Source of the DNA: Antennarius striatus
Taxonomy: Eukaryota; Chordata; Actinopteri; Lophiiformes; Antennariidae
Direction: 5' to 3'
DNA: 64,000 bases
NCBI RefSeq assembly: GCF_040054535.1
Contig: NC_090787.1
Coordinates: forward strand, 16,506,001-16,570,000
Position 1 is the stretch's first letter. Every line of letters begins with the position of its first letter. Of the stretch, positions 12,401-23,700 are shown piece by piece. The notes under the pieces are model-generated. The model was given only the letters and a program-made list of their open reading frames with translations, was not told where the DNA came from and searched no databases. A program made the translations under genes and the position numbers.

Positions 12401-13241
12401 GGGTGAGCACAAATACTGACACATTCAGGTACGTCCATAAACATCTGAGGGACGTCGGCCGGTTTTTATCTTAAAGTCTGAATAGATGTAACAACCTGTT
12501 TTCATAAAGCTTCATCAACCAGAGCCCAAGATGACATTCAGTTTTGTTTGCTTTGTCCAAATACATCAGAATGCAAAATAATCAAAATAATTTTCACACT
12601 GAGATTTTTCAGTTCAACTGAAATAAGTGACTTGATAAATGGATATGAGTGTTAATAATTTTTTTTTAAAAATCATTTTTGATCTTTAAATATTAATAAT
12701 TAATAATTAATAATAATCTCAAATAACATTTAATAATGTGTCAATCCTATTGAATAATTTTCTACATTCTCACAAACCTGAATTTAAGATTATCACTGCA
12801 TGTAGTAACACGTCATTACATACAGTTCCATTAAAACGCGAACACTTTAATGCCTCCAAAATGCATCATTTGTACAAAAATACAAAATACTTTAAATTAA
12901 ATTATTGCAGCTATTTACAGATTCGTGTCTTCAATATTTTTTAATGTATGTTTGCCTAACTCATAAAGGATTTACATTACATAGATTATTGATTATATAC
13001 ATACTTTGTTGGTGCGCGGTCACGTGACCAGGGTCGGCCTTGCCCTGTTTACACCTGTTGATAATTAACTTGCGCCCATTACTGTTAGTTTCGCCTGTCT
13101 TTAGTGGTTCTGTAGACTAATCGAACAGGTAATACTCGTATAAAGTAACCCCATACATTATCATTACTGGACTATAAGACTTAGAGCCTCACCTGTCGGC
13201 AGGTGAGCCAGCAGGAGCGCCATCAGTATCATATTTCCCAT
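6384..13241 (-). CDS. ildr1: Immunoglobulin-like domain-containing receptor 1 (angulin-2)
   Basis: ILDR1 is a single-pass protein of tricellular tight junctions that recruits tricellulin; the human gene is linked to hereditary deafness. Coding exons: 13241-13193, 12108-11938, 10881-10732, 10593-10474, 10375-10229, 9508-9383, 7995-7121 and 6422-6384. All phases fit and give 1677 nt (558 aa). Residues 1-16 look like a signal peptide. The Ig V domain (about 20-163) carries [18 protein letters not shown] and [11 protein letters not shown] membrane segment starts [11 protein letters not shown] and is followed by a Cys-rich stretch, [18 protein letters not shown]. The long Arg/Ser-rich tail has YSPPQRR and EKPPSY. 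The protein ends NSVVI, a putative PDZ ligand like that of human ILDR1. These features favour ILDR1 over ILDR2 or LSR. The eight-exon layout agrees with the human gene as I recall it. Confidence 0.92.
8140..9062. mobile_element. Non-autonomous hAT DNA transposon in ildr1 intron 6
   Basis: The element is flanked by an exact 8-bp duplication, AGATAAAG, at 8132-8139 and 9063-9070. The ends are inverted: the left begins CAGGGCTTTGAGCC and the reverse complement of the right end begins CAGAGCTTTGAACCGG. CAG-type ends with an 8-bp target duplication are the hAT signature. No transposase frame is visible, so it is probably a deletion derivative. A short internal tandem duplication lies near 8703-8785. 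Confidence 0.85.
10401..10430. repeat. Three 10-bp tandem repeats in a 98-nt ildr1 intron
   Basis: The unit GTTCCAGTCG occurs three times in a row. The intron, 10376-10473, lies between the last Ig exon and the transmembrane exon. The copies sit 25-55 nt upstream of the acceptor on the gene strand, where a branch point would be expected. Confidence 0.8.
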
Positions 13242-13560
13242 CTCTTTATCCTTCGGAGGAAGCTTCACTCTCTATCCTGTGGGCGATTTAAAATCCACCA
13301 AAAACCCGGGATGTGTGGAGGAAGGCGCCTCGTTTCCACGGCTCTGCATAATAAACCCAGTTTCATCTACGGAGACATGTTCCCCCGCTGCTGCGGGTCT
13401 TCTGGGCCGGAGAACGGTCCTCAACCACCTGCAAATGACGGAACAACTTTCACCGAGAGCTCGTCGGAGGCGGATCGTCCCATCCCCCCCTCCCCCAATC
13501 CAGCTCCAGGTGACGTCACGGCCCCGCCCCCTCAGACAGGTGCATCAGGGCGGATCAGAA
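13242..13560 (-). promoter_or_regulatory. ildr1 5' region, GC-rich
   Basis: This block lies immediately upstream of the ildr1 ATG. It is GC-rich with several CpGs between 13300 and 13560, unlike the AT-rich DNA beyond. No clear TATA box or initiator could be fixed. The two overlapping plus-strand frames here show no family features and probably reflect base composition. Confidence 0.4.
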
Positions 13561-13855
13561 AGCACGTCAGCAGCTCACAGATGAGCTGAAGGGTTGGTTG
13601 TCTGTGTTGTAGTGATTAGTTTGTTTTCTGTCCTTCTGTTAACAGAATTATTGAAAAAAATAAAAATTAAAAACATTAACCTCTAAAAAATTTGGAGTAT
13701 AATATGGATCCACCAATAATTGGCCATGTTAATAGCAATCATGCTGATATTGGTAAGTAAAACTGGGCTAAAAATTTTTTGCAGACCAAAACATACAAGT
13801 TTCTGACCAAAAAAAACTTGTTTTCTTACTTTCACACTTTGTTGATACTCTAAAT

Positions 13856-14268
13856 CATATACAGTATGTCAAACTCAAGGCCCGGGGGTAGAGTGTCTAA
13901 AAATAAATAGGTCAAAAGCATGCTTTGAGCAAAACTACATATCCCACAATGTAGCCCATTTTAACACAAACACGTTTTAAACAAAGTTAATGTCCTAACT
14001 TGTGTTTGATGTTATTTTTCTTTATTCTCTTGGATCATTTGATCCTTGATTGATGGAGTTCTGTGGGTTTCATAACCTGACAAATTAAAAGGATTTATGT
14101 TATAACAGAGAAACAAAAATGTATTTTCTGTGTAACCTTAATGTTTGTAACTTGAATAAGTAATAAATGAAGAGTTATTTAACATTAAAGAGTAGTTACA
14201 TTTATTTTACATTACATTAAGTTACATTGCTCATGTGGCCCTCGGTGAAAATGAGTTTGACACCTCTG
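13856..14268. mobile_element. Small non-autonomous hAT element
   Basis: An 8-bp direct duplication CTCTAAAT flanks the element at 13848-13855 and 14269-14276. The right end in reverse complement starts CAGAGGTGTCAAACTCA. The left end has ATGTCAAACTCAAGG a few bases inside the border. These TGTCAAACTC termini followed by GGGCC-type sequence are common in vertebrate hAT repeats. The 413-bp length leaves no room for a transposase. Confidence 0.75.
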
Positions 14269-14276
14269 CTCTAAAT

Positions 14277-16732
14277 AAAGGATAGATCAATATTTTTATT
14301 TGCACATACTGCAAAATATACATTTAAAGATAAAAACTGACTTGAGAAAATGCATCAGGTTTTGTGAGAGGTACATTCAAATACATGTATGTTAAAACCC
14401 TGGAAATGATTAATTTCAGGCCATTTGATAATGTATAATTTTCTTTCTTTTCAGTCTCCGCTGAAACATATTCCATCCTTTCAGTCCGGCTCCTCGTAGG
14501 TTTAAGGGAAAAGCATGAGGACAAATCTATTGAGAGGCTGGTTGAAGGCAGATGAATGCATTCTTTATGTAAATGTTAGCATCCAGTTCATTATTTGTAA
14601 TGGCTCCTGTCCTCAATAGAGTGAAAGAAACAGCGGATGTGAATGAACTAAAGCAGGTCAGCTCATCTGGCACAATGGTCTTCATTTATCGTCTGTGGCA
14701 AACAGCCTGAGTGTAAAGTCCACTTTCAGGGTGAGTCATATCGGGTGGGTGTGGAAGCTCTTTGTGCGATGATGTTGACATCTCTTTTCTAGGACATGTA
14801 CCCCAGCAAACTTTACTGTTTACACCCAACAATCCAGCCTGGACTGATCTGAAGTGCTGCTCTCAGCCCTCTGAAGTAGGCTTCAAGTTTTACAAAAAAT
14901 GCTACCCAGATGAAAAGCTGCTTGATCACATCCGTGCCTGGCTCCACTCTGAACCTCACCACACAACTGTTTGTGAATTCCTTCCTCCTCTTTATCTGGA
15001 CGGGACATACAGTACCTTTCATTTTCTCTGTCTCTGTTTCCAAATGTTTTTGCTTTACTCTGCAATTTTTGAATCTGTTCTACAATGCTATCAAATACTT
15101 TTCTGTTTTGTTTATTTAAACATTTGGTTCTGTCTTCCTCTAAATAGACAGGGGTAATCTTAGGGGTAGCTAACAAATGAAACAACAGGCAGGCACATAA
15201 GAAAACTACAAATGCATGAAAAGTGACCACAAAGAGAAAAAAAGTGAGCAAACCATAAAAATGGTATTTGTACTTTATCTCTGAATGTGTTCCAGTTTAG
15301 ATGTTCCATTTTTTTAAAAACAACACACATACTTTGCATCATAATGTGTGCTGACTTTGTGTGGATATGTAGATGAGGCAAATCTTTAGTGTTTATTCAG
15401 TAGTGTACCAGTAATAACTAAGAATCTATCCAGCACTTTATCAGACACACAGTTAAACACAATAACAACTCAAAAACAGATTATGTGAGACAATTAGTAT
15501 GTTATGTCCAAAAAAGCCTTTTCAAAACCATTGAAATGCAAATAAGTAAATAATTGAAAATCCCTAAAAACTCCCAATAAATATTTACTCTTAAAATTAA
15601 GTTTGCCTCCAACCAGCAGAACCATCTTCACATCAGTTCCTTAACCCTTTCTCAGAGACGTACGGGTGTCAGTGGCGTCTCTCTGGTAACATATTGTAAT
15701 ATAATCCCATGCATACCACCCCACTTCAAATATTTATGTAATGTCATTTGTACCATACCTGTATGTTTTTGATTGACTTACATTTATTTTTCATGTTCAC
15801 AGAGAACCTGTTTTATTATTTTGAAAAGCGAGAACGGATCCAAGATCCACATCCACATTCAAACCCACCTCACAAATTAATAATCTGTTCCTCCGCCCAG
15901 CTCCCAGACCTTTGAATCTCCAAACATTCCTCCACTGACAAATTTATCCAGATTAAACTGTAACTGCAGTTGGTGAATGTAATAAACAAGCCCCATCTTA
16001 TACATTTTTATTTGTGTTTATTCACTACTTTGTGTGTGATTTAACTCTAAAGGTATTCATTATACTTCATGAACTGCTGTAAAGTTAAAAGTAAATTGAC
16101 ATAAAAATTAGTTGTCAAGATTTATCTTGATAGAACAAAATTAAACATTCTCTTTCTTCAGGATCTCATGATCAATCCAGTATCTTTAACTTTATTTTGT
16201 TGGTTGGACATCACTGTTCTCTAAAATTTTATAGACTAAATGATGAACTAAATACCTTCAAGAGGTTTTAAACCTCCACAGATCCTCTTCTCAACTAGTC
16301 CTGTTCCTATTTGTATGAAACACCTGCATGAGTTACACAACTGTCCTTAGTGTTACAGGGAAAGCGTCTTTATCCAAGTCTCCTGCAACATTCCCCTCGC
16401 ATTCTTCCATCCAGTTTTATGGTAATCTTCAAGTCGTTCATGCATAGCAAAAGGGAGGTTGAAATTATAAAAAAAAAGAAAGTGGGAAAATATATACTGC
16501 ATTCCTGGGCGTGTCACCATCACTGGATCCACTCAAAATGAAATCCTCTCTGCAGAATGCTCGACCCTCCCACCAGGCTTCAGGAAAAGTGAAGTGGTCA
16601 CTCAACCTCCATGACAGTAAGTCAATACTCACAAAGTTAATGAATAATAAACACACTCGCTGCAGTTTTAACTGTGTGTATACACTCCAAATTAATTCAA
16701 TCACACTCATGAAGTTCAATGAAGACGTCTTT
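14277..16732. other. Intergenic AT-rich spacer between ildr1 and ildr2
   Basis: I find no exon that splices in phase and no protein family resemblance. An open frame near 14762-15157 on the plus strand has no recognisable domain and no fitting context. TTTATT motifs near 16007-16021, and TTTAAT at 16734-16739 just beyond, could be polyadenylation signals for ildr2 on the minus strand. Confidence 0.45.
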
Positions 16733-17744
16733 CTTTAATTAAAAAGTAATTAAGCAGTGCAATATTCCAAATTCAAAGGTACAGTACTTACATACAGCAC
16801 ATTAACAACAGACAAATACACAAATGTAAACCTGAGTTTCAGTGTACTGTGGGAAAATATAAGGCCATCCTGCTTAGAAATAAAATAAAAAATTCTGAAA
16901 TTGGCAGATAATAACAATAAAAACAACCTCTTGGCACTGGTTTAGCTAAATTTAATCCATTCACACGTAAAAACGGACGTACAGAGCTGAGTCGTGACGC
17001 TGCAGGCGACACATGCAGAAATACAAAGATATATTTACTGTCAGTGTTGTTATTTCAGTGAGATGAGCCAGACGTCGTGCAGCTGACGGTGGAACGGTTA
17101 GCCTCTCCTGCTTAGCAACAGGATGGTTTAAATGAACGGACTGGCAGTTCTGCGCAGGTCGAGGCTGGAAAAGCTTGTCACACTATGAGAGAGTCCCTAC
17201 TCAGTGCAGAGCTCTGTTAAAGAAATACACCAAGAGCCACAGGTTAGACCTCATGTTCATACTCATGCTGGGTTAGTCCAGTCTACAGATTACAGGAACC
17301 ATGCAGCTCAAGCTGTGTCAACAACAAGAAAAGCACAATCAGTGAGCTGGTCGGTCAGCGTGGCTGAAAGCAAGGGCGGGACACGCAGGATATACACCTA
17401 AATATGAATTTAGGAGGAAACCAAACCTGGATAAAATCATGAGTCTCCAGATTATCAAGATTCTGTACAAACACCACGATGTATGTGCATTAAAGATGAG
17501 GTTTTATACAATCCTGTACATTATTTCAAATGTTTCCACATAGCATTTATACTGTTCTAAGTCAAGAGATTTTAAAAACACACCACGCAAACCTTTTCTC
17601 TACTTTAAAATGCGTTGTGCTTCTATGTGTTGGGCAGCTTGTGTGACAAGGTTTGGCCACGCTTGACGGATGTTTGTGTGTAGTCTCGAGTCTGAAAACA
17701 CAATCTATTAGAGAAACAGCCACTATGGATTTATCCACATGATC

Positions 17745-17768
17745 TTAAATGACCACCGTGTTGTTGAA
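17745..17768 (-). CDS. ildr2: Tentative ildr2 terminal exon (24 nt, ends NTVVI)
   Basis: Exon 9 ends at 18670 with CGGAACCTG|GTGAGT in phase 0. Downstream on the minus strand, an acceptor ending GGGTTAG is followed in phase 0 by seven codons and TAA. They encode FNNTVVI, matching the S/T-x-V-V/I tails of ILDR1 and ILDR2. The pyrimidine tract is weak, so another short exon could be used instead. Confidence 0.5.
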   Translation of the reverse strand, partial: FNNTVVI

Positions 17769-20700
17769 CTAACCCAAAACACCATGAAAAGGTGTTTGGA
17801 AGGAGGACACAGACTGAAACCCACTGAAAACCCACAGGAGACGTCATCCAGAGGTCGTGTCAGTCCATGAGGAGGAGGATTACAGTATTTTCTGCACTAT
17901 AAGGCGCACTGGACTTTTCAAGCAGAGGCCTATTTAAAAAAACCCAAAATGAAACAAACACTTTTTTCATATTTCAGGCACAGTGGATTACAAGGCGCAC
18001 TGTCGGTTTTTGAAAAAATTAAAGGCTTTTAGGTGCGCCTTATAGTGCGGAAAATACTGGACTGATCACTGATGGTTCAAAAAGTTGTGTACTCCAGTTG
18101 TGTACCCTGAGAAATGTGCGGTGCTCACTTTTCTTGCTGCTATGAGCAAAACGGTGACAGAAATCTGTCAGGATTCTCTAACTTCTCCAAGCATATTTGT
18201 TTCCAAATGTTATATCATGAAACAAATACATTTGGGTAAAGTACATAATTTTATAGATTAAACACTATTTTTGTGATAACCTTGAACGTGACATATTTTC
18301 ATCTTAGAGCTAAAGAATCATCACCAGGACAGTTTTCATGTTTCTGTTTGTTGGAGTGTTGGAGTGAAAGTAAATCAAAAGAAACTGATCAAACATACTA
18401 ATATGACCTCGGTTCAGCTTTACCTCCTTGTTCTGATGGGTGTCAGGAGAATTAACACATTGAGAAATATGAAGATGCGCAGCAGTGTGACTCACTGATG
18501 GGTTTATACTCGCGAGCTACATCGTTCGTTGGCTACGTAACTGATATAAAACTCATTATCCGTTTTGAATTTTTGCCTGATATGTCGGAATATAACTGCA
18601 CATGCTCTTCATCTATTTTCAGGATTGAGCGGCTCCAGGACGCCCACTCTCCTGCTACAAGTAACTCACCAGGTTCCGGCTCCTATCCCTGTCCTCCCTG
18701 CCCCCCTGCAGCGTGTGGGACGTCCCCTGGTGGGGGCGCGTGTAGGAGAAAGGCCTCATGGATGGGTCTGTGGTCCTGTATCGCTCTGACCTGACAGGAT
18801 GCCTGTCTGCGGTCAGTTCAGCCCGATGGCACCGCTCTGCTTCCCACTCAGAGTACGGAGGCAAAGAGTCCTCTTCTTCTGGACGGTTGCTAGGCGACCG
18901 GCTGTAATAACTATTACTGCCCTTTCCTCTGGAGCTGCCTTTAGAAGGAGTGTCACTGTCCTCGTCCACTCTGCCGGCGCCTCCCCTCCCCCTCGCCTTG
19001 CTCTCCAGCGCGTTGGTGAGGAAGGCGTCATCGTATCCGTCTTTTCTGGGCGGCCGAGAGGGGCGATCGCTGTCCCAGGTGTCCCTTCTCTTCTGTGGTA
19101 CAGGTGATGGTCCGCCATGGTCCCATCCATTATCTTCATCTCTGTAGAAACGCCTTGGAGGGCTGTAATCATAGCCGCGGCCCGGAGGCTCAGGCCGACG
19201 AGCTCTGGAGCTGTACGACCGAGCAAAATCCTCCAGCTCATCCAGAGAACCCGTTCGGCCTCGTCTGCTCAGCGTCTTCCTCTGCAGGTGTTCTGAACGG
19301 GAGTTCCACCTGCAGGAGAGAGCACACATTTACAGTACATGACAAAACCTTAATTAATAACAGCAGTTTTTAGTACTTATTCAACTTGAATGACAAATAA
19401 AGACTAACTGTGTAAACTGTAACACAGAAAAAAGTAAAGAACGACCAAGATGTGAAATCAAATATTTTTCATCCTGCAGATTTAAGAAGAGTCTGTCTCC
19501 ACTGGACTGGTGCTAATAGTGTAACACACATTAATGGTGTGATTACAGGTTTTTTCCGCACTATAAGGCGCACTGGACTATAAGGCGCGCCTTCAATGAA
19601 TGGCCTATTTTTTAAAAAAAAATCATACATAAGGCGCACTGGATTATAAAACGCATCTGAGAACTCATCTTCAATGAATGATCTATTTTAAAACTTTTTT
19701 TTTATAGATAAGGCACATTGTATTATAAGAAATTGAGAAAATTAAAGGCTTTTAGGTGTGCCTTATAGTATGGAAAATACTGTATACCTTCTGTCGAGCT
19801 CATCATCTGACAGGTTGTCTCGATCCCGTCTGGGCCGGCGACTCTGTGCAGGCGGCGCTGCTCTCAGCGTGGATTGATTGTCCAGGTCTGCGATGGGTGG
19901 AAGCGCCTTCATCTGGACCGTCTGATACGTGTGTCTGAAGTCTGCATTCCCTCCATCGTGAAGAGAGCTCAGCTCAGACAGGCTGCTGGCTGTGGGGACA
20001 AACACATATAGTTATATTTCGTCACTGTTTGTTTGGAGTTGGTCATAAGCAGATATTCTCATATCCTTGAGAACAGCAATGACAAAAAAATGACAAAAAA
20101 TTATTTTGAAGGATTAGATGGAAACTAGAGCTAGTTAATTTACACAAAGGATGCACATAAATAAGCAACACAAACACAAACGCACAAAAAGGATCCCTTT
20201 TTACACAGCATGCTCAACACAGGACAGTTGCCCCTTCACTGTTCTTCAGTGTTTCCGTATAAATGTCACAAAAGGAGGAACGGAGGACATGCCTCTGAAG
20301 CAGGGGCAGAAGAAAAATGGAAAAATGAACGTCTATTCAAACAGACTGAACTAGTGCTGTTATATAATGCAACGCTATCTGGACAGCGTTGTGTCACCGT
20401 GGTTCAGTTTAAAAAGACCGAAGCAGCTCAGAGAAAGGTTTCTGTTTGTAGTGCTGTTGAGCAAACTTTGCAAAAAGCGCCACGGTCACAGAGTCACGGG
20501 GGGGGGGGTCACAGGTCACAGACAGCAGCCCCATCCACAGCTTACGTTTCAGTGCAGCCAAGCTGGTGGAGGGAAACTGAGCCAGCTCCTTCTCTATGTA
20601 GTACAGAACTTTCATTGAGTCCTGGTCTGGACTGGCTTTCAGTCGATAACCACTGTGCACTGTAGATATGGACACACAAACATGTAGTACACACACACAC

Positions 20701-23700
20701 ACAGACACACACATACAGGACGGTAACCATGCAACACTGCACACGTATGAACATTAGTGGTCAATGCATGCACTAAATAAAATAACCAAACTCAAAACTG
20801 ATGATGATGAGGGACGACATGAGGATTAGTTTGTTAGGTGGGCTGTTTTCACGTTTTGTTGACACTCACCTCCTGCAAGGTTATTCTCTAATGAGGGGAT
20901 GGAGGTGGTCTTTGGGTCCAGGTGAGATGAAGGGGCAACAGAAACCACAGTAGGTACACCAGGGATATAGTAGGGGTACACAGGGACCTGAGCAGGGGCC
21001 CCGCTCTTCGCCAGCTTCCCTGCCTCATATACTGAGAGCAGAACAAGAGAAGAAGAACTTTTGGTTTGTACTGAGAACACACATGGACGTGATGAAAATA
21101 GAACATTTTTAGGAGCTGCTTTGTATATATTATTAAACATTTATATATTTAGATATATTTATTTCTGTATGTATGTACTGACAGTGTCGGGGACAACAAC
21201 ACGTGTCTGGGCAGCAGCAGCAGCGGACGTAGCAGCAGCAGGAATGAGGACAACACTGACACCAGCAGATCCCCATCAGGAGCAGGAACAGGACACCGCC
21301 CAGGACTACAGATCCCACGAAGGCCCACTCTGGAATAGGAAGAGGAAACACATGCACGCACGCACACACACACACACACACACATTATTCCTTAACATCT
21401 GTGTTGGGAATGGCACGATTCAAGTGTGAAGATAAGAGAATCCATCAATAAACTTCTGTTGTCTTCATGTTCTCTTTATCACAACTACACAACAGCTGCT
21501 TGACAGATTATCATAAAACCTGATCATGGGATTACACGTGATGGAAAAGAAGAGATTAAATGTTCTGTATCCTGATAAGATACTTGGGAATTCAACTTCT
21601 ATACCTTTTTGAACACTAAAAGATTTTTTTTTTACCATTTTGGCCAATTAAGACACAAATGGCTGGTTTCAAATTGCCCGTAGGTGTGAGTGTGTGCACT
21701 CGCACTTGTATGTCTATATGTGGCTCCTCGGTACAATGGCGTTGCACCTGGCGTGTACCCACGTATTTACAGATATGTAGAGCCTGAAGCACAAATAACT
21801 TGATATCAGGCACATTCATTAGTGTGCTTACGTGTGTCTTTTTTTTTGCATTGCAAAAATCCTCCTGACACATTTTTGAGATTTTTCCAGAATACAGAGG
21901 CAATAGAAAAACGATGGATGAGGTTGGCCTGTGTCTTCAGATATGGGGCTGCATCCAATGTCTGGGATGGAGGGGGTAGCGTGGTGATATTCAGGGTCAC
22001 AGTGTCACTGAAAGTTTCACACTTTCTGAAAAATGGGTCAAACCCCTGCCAGATGTGAATCAGTTTACTTCTATACGTGATTGAGACAGGTCTGGGATCA
22101 GTGGAACGAGCATCTGCCTCACCTCTACAGCCGCGGGTGAGACACAGGCTCCATCCACTAACGGATTTTGATTTTTTTTCTCAGTTTTATTTGATATATT
22201 GTATTTTAATCTTTTGTTACTGTTTACAGTGAGAGAAATGGTTAAAAATGTGACTAATTTTTTGTAATTCATTGTACAGGAAACAATATAAGAATGTTGA
22301 CTGACATGAAAAACAACACTTTCTGCTCATTTCTGCTGCTTCTATGTATACCAATGTAGTACCACCAGCACTAACAATAATAAACTTCTAGTTTAGTAGA
22401 GGAAACGGTTATGACAGGTTTGTTATTACATTTAAAATGGGGTTCACCAACTAAATACTGATCTGTCTACAAAAAGAAAAAGCACAAATTTCATTCACAC
22501 AATTCCAAAACAAAAATCAGACCCAGCATGCGAAAACCAACGCTGATGGTTTTGCCTCTCCTTCAATGATAATTTCAGAGACCACAGAGCACTAAAAATA
22601 GAAACTAAATGCAATCACCAGGGAACTCTGAGCAACTTATCCATCAACACATCTCTAAGGCATGGAGATACTAATAACACACTTCCTCAGGATGTGACGA
22701 AGAGTAGAATTCACTCAGAGTCACTAAAGTCAACACCAATGCCCTGTGGAATCCAAATAATGAGCGAGAATAAGAGAATAAGAGCTTGTGAAGCTGGTTG
22801 GTGACTGTCTATAATAAATATTTGATATCAAGTTGAGTTAGATCCTCTTTTTTTTTTTTTACTGTAAAAAACATCAGGTGAACGAGAAAGAGATGAGGTG
22901 AAAGAGGTTAGAATTAAACATTAGGAAGCATTAAGGAAGCAGGGCGATGCCAGGCGGTGAGAAACACATGCAGGCGAGAAGCCCTACCTGGCATAATCTC
23001 CACATCAAACTCAGGTAGGAGATCGTCCTGCTGACCTGTCCTGCCTGCAGAGAGAGGGAGAGCACAGGTGAAGGCTGGCAGGGGTAGCAGGAAGCAAGGG
23101 TCAAAAGGTCAGGCAGGCCTGCAAGCAGATTGGGTGACTAAAGGTCATGCAGTATCAAAATCAGTGAACATACACAGCATTGCATTATTCAGGTACCAGC
23201 TCGCGTAAATTTGATTTGCCGTGCAAGCTTAGTGACAAATTAAAATCTGACATGCATTTGTGATCCCCCAGGGATTAACCTCTTGCTCCATCATGAGCTC
23301 GACAAATTTGGCTTTAATTCAAATAATCTCAGTAATTATTTCATGCTATGTATGCCATTAAATTTGGAGCAAACATTCACCACCTTTTCAAAATAGTTGA
23401 CTAATAATAAATCAAAAGGAGACCAAAAAAACACAGATTAGTATTATTAACTCCTGTAATGCAGTCTTTGCTGACATCACAGGAAGCATTTTGATGCTTC
23501 ATCTCAATCAAAAGTCTGCAGCTCCACTTCTACCCACAATCACAACTCGGCTCCGCTGCAGAGGACCACTAGCATCGTTTCCTCTAGCGTGTGCTCACAC
23601 TCATGTTTTCATATCCAGCTGGTAAAAAGTGAAGCTATAGAGTTTCTTGGAAGTGTTACCAAACATTCTAACCTATGAACATGAAAAGGAGTCAGAGTTC

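Noticed and set aside
14762-15251. Overlapping frames of 122-131 codons on both strands
   Set aside because: No family resemblance, no promoter or splice partners; base composition suffices.
17600-17695. Alternative ildr2 last exon beginning TRDYTQ after a better acceptor
   Set aside because: It stops in phase but ends in LPNT and lacks the conserved S/T-x-V-V/I tail, so the 17745-17768 exon was preferred.
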